DNA of 41,671 nucleotides from Gemmataceae bacterium. Lineage in GTDB: Bacteria > Planctomycetota > Planctomycetia > Gemmatales > Gemmataceae. Positions 31,826 to 40,618 of this stretch are shown in pieces. The stretch is from positions 1-41,671 of the forward strand of contig JAKEHV010000074.1 of the NCBI GenBank assembly GCA_022614915.1, written 5' to 3'. The number at the start of each line of letters is the position of its first letter. Position 1 is the stretch's first letter. The notes below the pieces were generated by a model. The model saw only the letters and a list, made by a program, of their open reading frames with translations, was not told where the DNA came from and searched no databases. A program made the translations under genes and the position numbers.

Positions 31826-34744
31826 ATGTCCAGGATGCGCGGAATGACGACGGTTTCCTCCACTGTGGGACCTGCCCCAGACGGTCTGTCCGGAGACTGG
31901 ACGCGCGCGCTTTTCGAAGCGATCGACGACGCGGTCTTTGTCCACGACCAAGCCGGCAAGATTCTTGAAGCGAACCCCGCAGCTTGCCGGCGCTTGGGCT
32001 ACACGCGCGAGGAAATGTTGCGGCTCACGACGCGCGACATCGATGATCCCGAATTCGCCGCCGGTTTCAAGGAACGGCTGGCGGCGCAAATGGCGGAGGG
32101 CTCGTTTCGCTGCGAGGGCCGCCACCGCACCAAAGACGGCCGCGTCATTCCCGTTGATATCAACACTTCTGCGGTGTTTCTGCACGGCAAGCCGGCCGTC
32201 TTGGCCGTCATGCGCGACATCACGCAACAGAAACAGGCCGAACAGAATCTGGCCCGACAATCCGATTTGCTGCATTCCATCCTCGACAGCATGGGCGACG
32301 CGGTCGTGGTCGCCGATACGGCCAAGCACTTGCTCATGTACAACCCGGCGGCGCAGCGCCTGTTTGGATTGCGACCGCCCGGCGAGGAAGTCGGCAAAGT
32401 GATCAGTCCGCGAGCGCTCTTTCTACCGGACCAGGTCACGCCGTTTCCAGCCGAGCAAGCGCCGTTGGAGCGCTGCATCCGCGGCGAGGAAGTGGACGAA
32501 GTGGAGATGTTCGTTCGCCTGCCGGATTCGGCGGCGGGGTTGTGGGTGAGCGTGACGGGGCGGCCGATGCGCGATGAGCGGGGGCGCATCAAAGGCGGCG
32601 TCATCGTGTGCCGGGATTTCACCGAGCGCAAGCGCGCCGCCAGCCGCCTTGCCGCCCAATACGCCGTGGCCCGCGCGCTCACCGAAGGCGATAATCTCGC
32701 GGCTGCTGCCGGCCAGATTCTGCAAGTGCTGTGCGAGACGCTGGGACTCGACGCCGGCATCCTGTGGCTGGTGGAGCCCACCCGCAGCTGCCTGGTCTGC
32801 GCCGAAACCTGGCGTCGTCCGGGGCGTGCGCTGGCAAAGTTCTTGGAAGCGACGCGCGCCATCGCCTTAGACATCGGCCGCGATCTGCCGGGTCAGTGTT
32901 GGGCGGACAGCGCGCCAACGTCGCTTATCTTCGCTCAACAAGCCGAGAATCTGCCGCTGCGGCTTTCCTTGGCGCAACAGGAAGGACTCAAAGCGTCTTT
33001 TGCTTTTCCCATTCAGGGCAGCGACGACATCGCCGGCGTCGTCGAGCTCTTGAGTGCAACGTATGAAGCGATCGACGACGAATTGACCTCGCTCATGACG
33101 GCCGTCGGCAGCCAGATCGGCCAGGTTCTCGAGCGCCAAAAAGTCGAAGCGGCCTTGCGCGACTCCGAGGCTCTCTACCATTCGCTGGTGCAGTCGCTGC
33201 CGCAAAATGTCTTTCGCAAGGATCGCGCCGGCCGAGTCACCTTCGGCAACGAGGAGTATTGCAAGACCTTAAAGATGCCGCTGGCGCAACTTTTGGGCAA
33301 GACCGATTTCGACCTCTTTCCGCCCGAACTCGCCGCGAAATACGTCGAAGATGATCGCAAAGTCTTGGACGAGGGCGACTATTTCGAGACCATCGAGAAA
33401 CACCATTTGCCGGACGGCGAAACGATTTTCGTGCAGGTCGTCAAGACGCCGGTTTACGATTCGCAAGGCAACATCGTCGGCATCCAGGGCATCTTTTGGG
33501 ACGTGACCCAAAAGCAGCGGGCCGCGGACATTCTCACGGCGTCCGAGCGCCGCTATCGCCAGCTCACCGAAGCCACGCTCGACGGCATCTTGCTCATCGA
33601 TCACAACGAGAATATCCGCCTGTTCAATCCCGCGGCCGAGCGGATGTTCGGCTACGAAGCGCACGAGATCACCGGCAAGCCCGTGGCCCTGCTCATACCC
33701 GCGGAGTTTCGCGACGCGGAAGAAAAAGGTTTTCTTCGCTATGTGCAGAGCTTGCATGCCGACGTAGTGGGGCACGCCGTCGAGATGCGCGCCTTGCGCA
33801 AGGACGGCACAGAATTTCCGGTCGAAATCGCCCTCAGCGTCGTCTCCGCGGGGGAGAACCACAATGGCGCGGACCAATACTTGGCCGCTTGCCGCGACGT
33901 CACCGAGCGCAACCGCATCCGCTCGGCCCTCGTGCAGAGCGAAAAGCTCGCCTCGATCGGACTCTTGTCCGCCGGCGTCGCCCACGAGATCAACAATCCG
34001 CTCGCCTTCGTCGGCAACAACCTCGTGGTCCTCGAGCGCGACACCAAGGGCCTGTTCGGCCTGTTGGCGGCTTACGAATCCGCCAAGAGCACCCTGGCGG
34101 AAAGGACGCCGGATACTGCCGCCCGGATCCAAAAGATCGAAGAGGAAATCGACCTGGAGTATTTGCGCGACAATTTAGGCCGGCTGTTGGCGCGGACGCG
34201 CGAAGGCGTGGACCGCGTGACCCGCATTGTGCACAGCCTGCGCGGCTTGGCCCGCACCGACGCGCCGCGCCTCCAAGAGACCAGTATCCCCGACCTCATC
34301 GATAACAGCTTGGAAATCCTGCGCGGCCGCTTCAAGCGCAGCGGCATCCTCGTCGAGCAGGTGCACGATCCCAATCCACGTTTGCCGTGCGTGCAGACGC
34401 AGATCAGCCAGGTGTTGCTCAATCTCCTGGTCAACGCGTTTCAAGCCGTCGAAACCTATCGCAAGGAGGGGGGCCGCATCACCATCCGCACGCGCCGGCT
34501 GGCCGAGGACATGCTTATCGAGATCTCCGACAATGGGCCGGGCATCCCGACGGATGTTCAGGCCAAGGTCTTCGATCCGTTCTTCACCACCAAAGACGTG
34601 GGCGAGGGCACCGGACTCGGCTTGTCGATCACGCACAACATCATCATCAATCACGGCGGCCGGATCGAGGTGGACAGCCAGGCGGGCCAAGGCGCGCGCT
34701 TTCGCATTTATCTTCCCTTGACGCCCAACAAGGACAAGTCATGA
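31826..34744 (+). CDS. Multi-PAS/GAF sensor histidine kinase
   Basis: The 972-residue product has, in order: a PAS domain (about 22-140, ending AVMRDITQQKQAEQN), a second PAS (145-265, ending GVIVCRDFTERKRAASRL), a GAF domain (270-425), a third PAS (445-565, GKTDFDLFPPELAAKY) and a fourth PAS (570-690). The kinase core follows, with the phospho-accepting His720 in SAGVAHEINNPLAFVGNN, LLNLLVNAFQAVETY as N box, and DNGPGIP and GEGTGLGLSI as G boxes. There are no membrane helices, so it senses a cytoplasmic signal. ATG 31844 (MTTVSSTV), with AGGA eight bases upstream, is an alternative start. Its stop overlaps the response regulator start by four bases. Confidence 0.93.
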   Translation: MSRMRGMTTVSSTVGPAPDGLSGDWTRALFEAIDDAVFVHDQAGKILEANPAACRRLGYTREEMLRLTTRDIDDPEFAAGFKERLAAQMAEGSFRCEGRHRTKDGRVIPVDINTSAVFLHGKPAVLAVMRDITQQKQAEQNLARQSDLLHSILDSMGDAVVVADTAKHLLMYNPAAQRLFGLRPPGEEVGKVISPRALFLPDQVTPFPAEQAPLERCIRGEEVDEVEMFVRLPDSAAGLWVSVTGRPMRDERGRIKGGVIVCRDFTERKRAASRLAAQYAVARALTEGDNLAAAAGQILQVLCETLGLDAGILWLVEPTRSCLVCAETWRRPGRALAKFLEATRAIALDIGRDLPGQCWADSAPTSLIFAQQAENLPLRLSLAQQEGLKASFAFPIQGSDDIAGVVELLSATYEAIDDELTSLMTAVGSQIGQVLERQKVEAALRDSEALYHSLVQSLPQNVFRKDRAGRVTFGNEEYCKTLKMPLAQLLGKTDFDLFPPELAAKYVEDDRKVLDEGDYFETIEKHHLPDGETIFVQVVKTPVYDSQGNIVGIQGIFWDVTQKQRAADILTASERRYRQLTEATLDGILLIDHNENIRLFNPAAERMFGYEAHEITGKPVALLIPAEFRDAEEKGFLRYVQSLHADVVGHAVEMRALRKDGTEFPVEIALSVVSAGENHNGADQYLAACRDVTERNRIRSALVQSEKLASIGLLSAGVAHEINNPLAFVGNNLVVLERDTKGLFGLLAAYESAKSTLAERTPDTAARIQKIEEEIDLEYLRDNLGRLLARTREGVDRVTRIVHSLRGLARTDAPRLQETSIPDLIDNSLEILRGRFKRSGILVEQVHDPNPRLPCVQTQISQVLLNLLVNAFQAVETYRKEGGRITIRTRRLAEDMLIEISDNGPGIPTDVQAKVFDPFFTTKDVGEGTGLGLSITHNIIINHGGRIEVDSQAGQGARFRIYLPLTPNKDKS

Positions 34745-35226
34745 ACCAGAACAGGCATACGCTCTTGGTGGTGGACGACGAGCCCGACGTGTGCGATTCG
34801 GTGCACGACCTGTTGCGAAAACACTTCAACGTCCTGCGCGCCCGCAATGCCGAGGAAGGCATCAAGCTGATGCAGGAAAACGAAGTCCATATTGTCATGA
34901 CCGACCAGCGCATGCCCAAAGTCAGCGGCGTCGAGCTCTTGTCCAAGGTTCGCACGGGACATCCCCAAGCGGTCCGCATGCTCTTCACGGGCTATGCGGA
35001 CCTCGATTCCATCATCGCCGCGATCAATCAAGGACACATTTACCGGTTTTTGAAAAAGCCTTGGCAGCCGGAGGACTTGGAAAGCGCCGTGCGCGACGCC
35101 GCCGCCGAGTACGACCGCATCGTCGAGCAGGCAGAAGAGATGCTGTTTCTGCGCACGGAGCTGAAACAGTTGCGCGACCGGCTGACTGCGCTGGAACAAG
35201 AGGTGCAGCGCCTGCGCGGCAGCTAA
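34741..35226 (+). CDS. Response regulator: receiver domain plus C-terminal coiled coil
   Basis: The 161-residue product starts MNQNRHTLLVVDDEPDVCDS. Its acidic pocket is DDE, and the phospho-accepting Asp55 lies in VMTDQRMPKVSGVE. The Thr in MLFTGYAD and the Lys in RFLKKPWQPEDLE complete the receiver signature. The DQRMP and KKPW forms resemble receivers of the HupR/RpfG group. After about residue 125 there is only a coiled coil (FLRTELKQLRDRLTALEQEV) and no DNA-binding or enzymatic output domain. So it probably acts by protein contact or as a phosphate relay. It overlaps the kinase gene by ATGA, and the kinase is surely its partner. Confidence 0.93.
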   Translation: MNQNRHTLLVVDDEPDVCDSVHDLLRKHFNVLRARNAEEGIKLMQENEVHIVMTDQRMPKVSGVELLSKVRTGHPQAVRMLFTGYADLDSIIAAINQGHIYRFLKKPWQPEDLESAVRDAAAEYDRIVEQAEEMLFLRTELKQLRDRLTALEQEVQRLRGS

Positions 35227-35390
35227 ATCTGTCCTGCGCGGCGCATGCGCTCGCTTCCTTTCACGCTCTGCAAAGCAGCGGCGTCAACTTCGATCCCATC
35301 TCAGCGCTGGACGTGATCACCGACCGGAGCAATCGCGAGCGCGTCCGGTAAGCAAGCTGCGAACCTTCCGCGCGTGAAGGTGTCTTAACC

Positions 35391-35475
35391 AGGGGTCAGG
35401 AATCAGCGGTCAGGAGTCAGAGGTCAGGAGTCAGGGGGCGCAGGCTGACTTCTGACTCCTGACATCTGACCTCTG
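35391..35475. repeat. GGTCAGGAGTCAG-type direct repeats forming a hairpin
   Basis: GGTCAGGAATCAGC, GGTCAGGAGTCAGA and GGTCAGGAGTCAGG follow each other. They then face the complementary CTGACTTCTGACTCCTGACA and TCTGACCTC, so the segment can fold into alternative hairpins. It ends six bases before the first tRNA gene. The preceding stretch 35227-35390 holds nothing I can support. Confidence 0.85.
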
Positions 35476-35480
35476 GTGTT

Positions 35481-35551
35481 GCGTCCATGATGTAGCGGAA
35501 GCCTGCTACCTTGCCATGGTAGACGTGCGGGTTCGACTCCCGCTGGACGCT
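35481..35551 (+). tRNA. tRNA-Gly (anticodon GCC)
   Basis: GCGTCCA pairs with TGGACGC as acceptor. The anticodon stem CTACC/GGTAG encloses TTGCCAT, giving anticodon GCC. The T arm is GCGGG-TTCGACT-CCCGC. The D arm has one mismatch but keeps A14 and GG. CCA is not encoded. It is the first of four tandem tRNA genes. Confidence 0.92.
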
Positions 35552-35555
35552 TCGT

Positions 35556-35627
35556 GCCCTGTGACGCAGCGGGTGTGGCGACCTGCCTGTCGAGCAGGCG
35601 AGACGGGTTCGAGTCCCGTACAGGGCG
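35556..35627 (+). tRNA. tRNA-Asp (anticodon GTC)
   Basis: GCCCTGT pairs with ACAGGGC. The anticodon stem CCTGC/GCAGG encloses CTGTCGA, anticodon GTC. The T arm is ACGGG-TTCGAGT-CCCGT. The discriminator is G, as expected for Asp. CCA is not encoded. It starts four bases after the Gly tRNA. Confidence 0.92.
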
Positions 35628-35630
35628 CTT

Positions 35631-35703
35631 GGGGGCGCATGTGCCAAGGGGGCGAGTCTGCCTTGCAAGCAGACTGAGATGGGTTCGATTCCCATCGTCT
35701 CCA
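35631..35703 (+). tRNA. tRNA-Ala (anticodon TGC), unusual D arm
   Basis: GGGGGCG pairs with CGTCTCC, including the G3-U70 wobble that marks tRNA-Ala. The anticodon stem TCTGC/GCAGA encloses CTTGCAA, anticodon TGC. The T arm is ATGGG-TTCGATT-CCCAT and the discriminator is A. By standard numbering the D stem does not form; GCC and GGC one step further in could pair instead. CCA is not encoded. Confidence 0.85.
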
Positions 35704-35712
35704 CTGTCTTAC

Positions 35713-35799
35713 GGAGGGCAGCCGGATACTGGTTAGCCGGGCCGCTTTGCTAAAGCGTGCGACCGCAAGGTTATGAGGGTTCGACTCCCTCGCCTTCCG
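35713..35799 (+). tRNA. tRNA-Ser (anticodon GCT)
   Basis: GGAGGGC pairs with GCCTTCC. The anticodon loop TTGCTAA gives GCT. The long variable arm (around GCGACCGCAAGGTTAT) is typical of a class II tRNA-Ser, and the T arm is GAGGG-TTCGACT-CCCTC. The discriminator is G. CCA is not encoded. Confidence 0.93.
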
Positions 35800-35825
35800 C
35801 TGATTCCGATGACACAGCTTTTTTC

Positions 35826-35855
35826 TTGACATCTGCTTCTGCGATCATGGATTCT
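35826..35855 (+). promoter_or_regulatory. Possible promoter of dinB
   Basis: A perfect -35 TTGACA (35826-35831) is followed after 18 bases by GATTCT, a poor -10. It lies between the last tRNA and dinB. No palindromic LexA-like site was recognised. Confidence 0.35.
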
Positions 35856-35893
35856 GATGAATACTCCACGCGCGAGCGAGGGACGGATCACTT

Positions 35894-37072
35894 ATGCGGG
35901 ACGACATCGCAATCCTGCACGTGGATATGGACGCCTTCTACGCGGCGGTCGAGCAGCGAGACAACCCGAAGCTGCGCGGCCGGCCGGTGATCGTCGGCGG
36001 CCCCACGCGCCGTGGCGTGGTGAGCGCCGCCTCCTATGAGGCGCGGCGTTTCGGCGTGCACAGTGCGATGCCGGTCGCTCAAGCGCGCCGGCTCTGCGCC
36101 GACGGCGTGTTCCTTCCCGTGCGCATGGGTCATTATGCCGCGGTCAGCAGCCAAATCCGCGACATTTTGCTTTCTTTCACGCCCCTGGTCGAGCCCTTGA
36201 GCCTGGACGAAGCGTTCTTGGATGTGCGCGGTTGCGAAAAGCTGTTCGGCCCAGCGCCTAGGATCGCGCGAACCATCAAAGAGCGCATCCATAAGGAGAT
36301 TGGTCTCATCGCTTCGGTCGGCGTCGCTCCCAACAAATTCCTTGCCAAGCTTGCCAGCGATCTTGGCAAACCGGACAGCTTTGTCGTCGTTGGGGCGGAA
36401 GAGGTCCGCGCCTTTCTCGAACCACTGCCCGTTAGCCGCATCTGGGGCGTCGGCGTCAAGTCGAACGAACGGTTGCAAGCGCTGGGCGTCCGCACCATCG
36501 GCCAACTGGCGGCGCTCGGCGAGGAATCGTTGCGCGAGCACTTCGGCGCGATGGGGACGCACTTTTGGCAGCTGGCAAACGGACTGGATAGCCGGACGGT
36601 CGTGCCTGATCGCGAGGCCAAGTCGATCAGCACGGAGACGACATTTAGCCATGACATTTCGTCCCTCGAAGCGCTGCGTGTGGTGGCGTTGGAGCAAACC
36701 GAGAACGTAGCGGCGCGGCTGCGGCACAGCTGCCTGATGGCCCGCACGATCGACCTCAAAGTGCGTTCCGCCGACTTCCGCACAACCACGATGGCGCATT
36801 CGCTGGACGCGCTGACAGACGCCACGGACACGATTTGGCAGGCGGTGCGAACGCTGTTTGACCGATTTGCATGGAAGTCGTTCTTGCCGGTGCGGCTCTT
36901 GGGCGTCGGCGCAACGCGGCTAGCGCGTGCGGGTGTCGTGCAAGGTGATCTGTTCGAAGAGCCGGCACGGCAAAAGCGCCGCGACTTGGACCACACGGTG
37001 GACAATATCCGCGATTCGTTCGGGCGCGACGCGATTCAGCGAGGAAGTTTGCTGGAGCGGGAAGAAGAGTAA
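35894..37072 (+). CDS. dinB: DNA polymerase IV (Y-family translesion polymerase)
   Basis: The 392-residue enzyme copies past damaged bases. Metal-binding residues are Asp11 in HVDMDAFYAAVEQ and Asp105/Glu106 in LSLDEAFLDV. VSAASYEARRFGVHSAMP is the fingers signature. SVGVAPNKFLAKLASDLGKP and IWGVGVKSNERLQALGVRTI cover the palm end and the thumb helix-hairpin-helix. The little-finger domain spans about 240-345. A beta-clamp-binding peptide of the QxDLF kind, QGDLF, lies near residue 350. Length is typical. It sits directly after the tRNA cluster, with no lexA or other SOS gene in the window. Confidence 0.96.
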   Translation: MRDDIAILHVDMDAFYAAVEQRDNPKLRGRPVIVGGPTRRGVVSAASYEARRFGVHSAMPVAQARRLCADGVFLPVRMGHYAAVSSQIRDILLSFTPLVEPLSLDEAFLDVRGCEKLFGPAPRIARTIKERIHKEIGLIASVGVAPNKFLAKLASDLGKPDSFVVVGAEEVRAFLEPLPVSRIWGVGVKSNERLQALGVRTIGQLAALGEESLREHFGAMGTHFWQLANGLDSRTVVPDREAKSISTETTFSHDISSLEALRVVALEQTENVAARLRHSCLMARTIDLKVRSADFRTTTMAHSLDALTDATDTIWQAVRTLFDRFAWKSFLPVRLLGVGATRLARAGVVQGDLFEEPARQKRRDLDHTVDNIRDSFGRDAIQRGSLLEREEE

Positions 37073-37122
37073 AAGTGCAACCAGCCCAACTGCTGTCTTC
37101 GTAGTTGTGGTTGCGACGATAT

Positions 37123-37401
37123 CTACTCTTCGTACGGACAATCACACGAAATCGCTTGTCCACCGCACCGTGGACACCGCTCCACGTCGCAGCCCGGGAC
37201 ATGGAACTGCCCCTTCACCACGGCGCAGTCGTGGCAGGGGCGCTTGTTCGCTCCCCAATCGTCTTCCTCGTCGCCGTACCGAATCCGATCATGGTTCTTC
37301 CCGCCGATACGGTATTTCTTTTGGCGCTGTGCTTCCTCGATGCGCTGCGGCCAACCTTCCGCCATTTCCACGCCGTTATGAATGACCGTGTTTTCCTTCA
37401 T
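37123..37401 (-). CDS. Small zinc-ribbon-like protein
   Basis: The 92-residue product starts at ATG 37401 ([20 protein letters not shown]) with GAGG eight bases upstream. The N-terminal half is charged ([20 protein letters not shown]). The C-terminal half has CHDC, a [13 protein letters not shown] segment and SCDCPYEE. That is seven cysteines and two histidines, suggesting one or two zinc sites. I do not recognise a named family, but this looks like a conserved cytoplasmic protein and not a chance frame. It is convergent with dinB, whose stop is 50 bases away. Confidence 0.72.
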   Translation of the reverse strand: MKENTVIHNGVEMAEGWPQRIEEAQRQKKYRIGGKNHDRIRYGDEEDDWGANKRPCHDCAVVKGQFHVPGCDVERCPRCGGQAISCDCPYEE

Positions 37402-37802
37402 TTCCAAAACCTCATTTTATGGGCCACTGGGCGATGTATTCCTGCCCCTTTTTGGAGTCTGCCGGAATGGGTGGGCGCTTTGACATCTGGTGGTATTCGA
37501 TTAATTACGGCGCAACTGTGTGATCGTAGCCGCCAATCACTGCAAGATTCCAGCAGAAACTTCAAACCGAGGTTTTTTCCCAGAACTTCCTTGACCCCAA
37601 TGCACAAGAGAATTACCATGATCTCATTCCAAGGGCGCCGCTGCCTTGAATCGAGAACTGAGAATTCCCCACAGCGGTTACCTGCCGATGCAACGCCTGC
37701 CCGCCGATTTCGCCGCCCTAGCGAACCTCGCCATCGCGCTCTTTAATAACAGTCCTGCGCTCGCGCGTCGGGCTAGTGCATATTACTTCTGGAGTGGATT
37801 TC
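37402..37802. other. Gene-free stretch with a single ARRASEG-type repeat half
   Basis: No gene is supported on either strand. One copy of the CTCGCGCGTCGGGCTAGTG repeat core lies at 37754-37778, just before the PPC protein gene. GGAG eight bases before ATG 37803 is the ribosome site of that gene. Confidence 0.7.
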
Positions 37803-40454
37803 ATGCCTGGCGTTTGTCGCCTTCGGTCTATAGCGGGAGTTCTCTTGGCCGTTTTCGTGGCACTCTGCCACGCCTCGACCGCATGTGCGCAAGTGCCGCT
37901 CGGCAATCAATGGCCCAATCCGCGCTTGACCTACCTCATGCCAATGGGCGGCAAGGTCGGCACGACTTTCGAAGTGTCCTGGGCCGGCAGCGATCTGGAC
38001 GAGCCGCAAGCGCTCTGGTTCAGCCATCCGGGCATCAAAGGCACGCCGATCGTGCCGCCGCCTCCCAACGCCGATCCAAAGGCCGATCCCAAAGCTGATC
38101 CCAAGAAGCCGCCGCCCGCGCCGCCGCCTGTCACTAAGTTCTCCGTGACCATCAACAAGGACGTGCCGCCCGGAACCTACGACGCCCGCTTCGTCGGCAA
38201 GCACGGCGTCAGCAATCCGCGCGTCTTCGTTGTCGGCGAGCTGAATGAGGTCGCCGAGAAAGAAGCCAACAACGACGTTGACCAGGCGCAAAAGGTCGAG
38301 ATCGGTTCAACGATTTCGGGCAACCTTGTCAATGCCACCGACGTCGATTACTACGTGTTTGCCGGGAAGAAAGGGCAACGACTGACGCTGGTGTGTCTGT
38401 GCGCCAGCATCGATAGCCGGCTTCTGCCCGAGCTGCGAGTGCTGGACACCACCGGCAAGCAGCTGGGCTACCAGCGCCCGCTGCCGGGCAACGACGGCGT
38501 GCTCGACGTCACTCTCCCCGCGGACGGCGATTACTTGGTGCGCTTGAACCAATTCACATATACACAGGGCAACGCGGAATACTTTTATCGCTTGAACATT
38601 GCCGGCGCGCCTTGGATCGAAACGGTGTTCCCGCCGATGATCGAGCCGGGCAAGACCGCCGCGATAACGCTCTATGGCCGTAATCTGCCCGGCGGCAAGC
38701 CCGAACCCGCCGCAGTCGTCGACGGCAAGCCGCTCGACAAGCTGGTTGTCAACGTCGCCGCGCCTGGCGATCCCTTGGCGCAGCAGCGGCTGGCGTTTTC
38801 GGGCGTGGTTCCGCCGGTATCGGCCACGCTCGACGGTTTTGAGTATCGCCTGCCCGGTTCCAATCCAAGTCTTTTGACATTCGCGAAGGCAGCCGTCGTT
38901 TTGGAGAATGAAGGCAACGATTCCGCGGACAAAGCGCAAGAGATTCCGGCGCCGGTGGAAGTCGCCGGCCGCATCGACAAGCGCGGCGACCGCGATTGGT
39001 ATGCGTTCAACGTCAAGAAAGGCGACACGTATATCATCGAGCTGTTCAGCCATCGCCTGGGCACGCCGGCCGATATGTTCCTTTTCGTGCGCGACATGAA
39101 GGCCAAGCCGCCCCAAGACGTGACCTCGCAGGACGATAATCCGCAGACCTTCAACACCAAGAATCTTTACACCGCGTCGCGCGATCCGGTCCCCTTCAAG
39201 TTCGTAGCGCCCGCCGACGGGAAGTATCACGTCTACGTCGGCAGCCATACTTCGGATCTGGTTGCCGATCCGACGCACATTTACCGCTTGCGCATCAGCC
39301 CGGAGAAGCCGGATTTTCGCGTGATCGTGATGCCGAACGAAGATTTCCGGCCGGATTCCGTGGTTCTCATGCAAGGCGGCTTGGAAACCTATCACGTATT
39401 CGTCGAACGCCTGGAGGGATTCAAAAGCGATCTGACAATTACTATGGAAGGACTGCCTCCCGGTGTTACTTGTACAGCGCAAGTGTTGTCCGCCAACATG
39501 AAGTTTGTCAACCTCGTCGTGAGCGCCGCCGACAACGCTCCAGTCTTCACCGGTGAAATCAAAGTCACAGGCACGGCGGTGGTCAACGGGCAGAAAGTCG
39601 TGCGCGAAGCCCGGCCGGCCACCGTCACCTGGCCGGTGCAGCCCCAACAGAACATCCCGACGATTACGCGCTTGGACCGGCAGCTCATGCTGGCGGTCCG
39701 CGAGAAAGCGCCGGCCAAACTGGTCGCCACCCCGGACAAAACCGTTGCTGTCCTAGGCGACAAGGTGAATATCCAATTGAAGCTGAACCGCATTTCGCCC
39801 GAGTTCAAGACCAACTTCCAAGTCCAGCCGGTGCAGGGCGAATTTCCAACCGGCCTGAACTTCCCCAATCTCACTTTCGCCCTGCCCAAAGAGGAAAAGA
39901 AAGACGCGAAAAAGGAAGAAAAAAAGGAAGAGCCCAAGAAAGAGGAAAAGAAAGACAAGCCCAAAGGCAACCCGGACGAGCAGACCGCGGTCGTGACCGT
40001 GGCGCCCAACGCCCAGCCGGGCACGTACAACCTGGTTTTTCGCGGCTTCGCGCCGATTGCGCCCAATCCCAAGGCAAAACCGGTCAACACGATCCTGCCC
40101 TCGACGCCGATCACGCTTACCATCTTGCCCAAGCAGATCGCGACCTTGACCGTGGACAACGCCAATCCCACCGTTAAGCTCGGCGCGGACGGCGTGGTTG
40201 TGGTCAAGCTCGCGCGCTTGCCCGATTACAACGAAGCTTTCAAGGTGGATTTGGTGTTGCCCAAAGAGGCCAAAGGGATTTCCGCCGAACCGATCACCAT
40301 ACCGGCCGGCGCAAGTGAAGCCAAACTGACACTCAAATTGGAGAGCAACACGCCGCCGGGACAATTACAGAACATCACGATTCGCGCGGTCGCGGTCGTG
40401 CACGGCGTCACGCTGACGCATGAAACCAAAATCAATGTTACGGTTGTGAAGTGA
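37803..40454 (+). CDS. Secreted PPC-domain protein
   Basis: The 883-residue product starts MPGVCRLRSIAGVLLAVFVA and is exported (cleavage after HASTACA or nearby). Bacterial pre-peptidase C-terminal (PPC) domains are seen as EKEANNDVDQAQKVEIGSTI followed by TDVDYYVFAGKKGQRL and ADGDYLVRL near residues 150-260. They recur as EGNDSADKAQEIPAPVEVAG and RDWYAFNVKKGDTYIIELFS near 370-500. Ig-like strands and a Lys/Glu-rich linker (KEEKKEEPKKEEKK, about 700-720) follow. There is no catalytic motif. The downstream cytochrome c/WD40 gene is on the same strand, a pairing common in Planctomycetota. GGAG before ATG 37803 decides the start over GTG 37776 in the repeat. Confidence 0.85.
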   Translation: MPGVCRLRSIAGVLLAVFVALCHASTACAQVPLGNQWPNPRLTYLMPMGGKVGTTFEVSWAGSDLDEPQALWFSHPGIKGTPIVPPPPNADPKADPKADPKKPPPAPPPVTKFSVTINKDVPPGTYDARFVGKHGVSNPRVFVVGELNEVAEKEANNDVDQAQKVEIGSTISGNLVNATDVDYYVFAGKKGQRLTLVCLCASIDSRLLPELRVLDTTGKQLGYQRPLPGNDGVLDVTLPADGDYLVRLNQFTYTQGNAEYFYRLNIAGAPWIETVFPPMIEPGKTAAITLYGRNLPGGKPEPAAVVDGKPLDKLVVNVAAPGDPLAQQRLAFSGVVPPVSATLDGFEYRLPGSNPSLLTFAKAAVVLENEGNDSADKAQEIPAPVEVAGRIDKRGDRDWYAFNVKKGDTYIIELFSHRLGTPADMFLFVRDMKAKPPQDVTSQDDNPQTFNTKNLYTASRDPVPFKFVAPADGKYHVYVGSHTSDLVADPTHIYRLRISPEKPDFRVIVMPNEDFRPDSVVLMQGGLETYHVFVERLEGFKSDLTITMEGLPPGVTCTAQVLSANMKFVNLVVSAADNAPVFTGEIKVTGTAVVNGQKVVREARPATVTWPVQPQQNIPTITRLDRQLMLAVREKAPAKLVATPDKTVAVLGDKVNIQLKLNRISPEFKTNFQVQPVQGEFPTGLNFPNLTFALPKEEKKDAKKEEKKEEPKKEEKKDKPKGNPDEQTAVVTVAPNAQPGTYNLVFRGFAPIAPNPKAKPVNTILPSTPITLTILPKQIATLTVDNANPTVKLGADGVVVVKLARLPDYNEAFKVDLVLPKEAKGISAEPITIPAGASEAKLTLKLESNTPPGQLQNITIRAVAVVHGVTLTHETKINVTVVK

Positions 40455-40456
40455 AG

Positions 40457-40592
40457 TCGAGCGGGGCACGTCCGCCTCCTGGGGGGTTTAGGGGGGCGCT
40501 CCCTGGGAGGCGCACGGCCCCGCTCGAATCGATTCATCGTTTCGCGCTCACTGTATCCCTAGCTGTACTAGGGGCGCTGCGAGCGCGAAACG
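40457..40592. repeat. Nested hairpins between the PPC and cytochrome/WD40 genes
   Basis: TCGAGCGGGGC (40457-40467) pairs with GCCCCGCTCGA (40517-40527). CGTTTCGCGCTC (40538-40549) pairs with GAGCGCGAAACG (40581-40592), enclosing CCCTAG/CTAGGG (40557-40562, 40568-40573). All pairings are perfect. They may act as mRNA processing or attenuation structures, or be dispersed repeats. Confidence 0.85.
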
Positions 40593-40618
40593 TAAACAGG
40601 TTTTCCGGAGTTCCATCG

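Noticed and set aside
35227-35351. Plus-strand peptide ending SGVNFDPISALDVITDRSNR after the response regulator
   Set aside because: It has a protein-like look but is only about 30 residues, without a start or ribosome site.
35481-35799. tRNA cluster as the attachment site of an integrated element
   Set aside because: No integrase gene and no duplicated tRNA 3' end were found in the window.
37398-37619. Minus-strand 73-codon frame overlapping the zinc-ribbon gene start by ATGA
   Set aside because: The overlap is suggestive, but the peptide shows no domain and no ribosome site.
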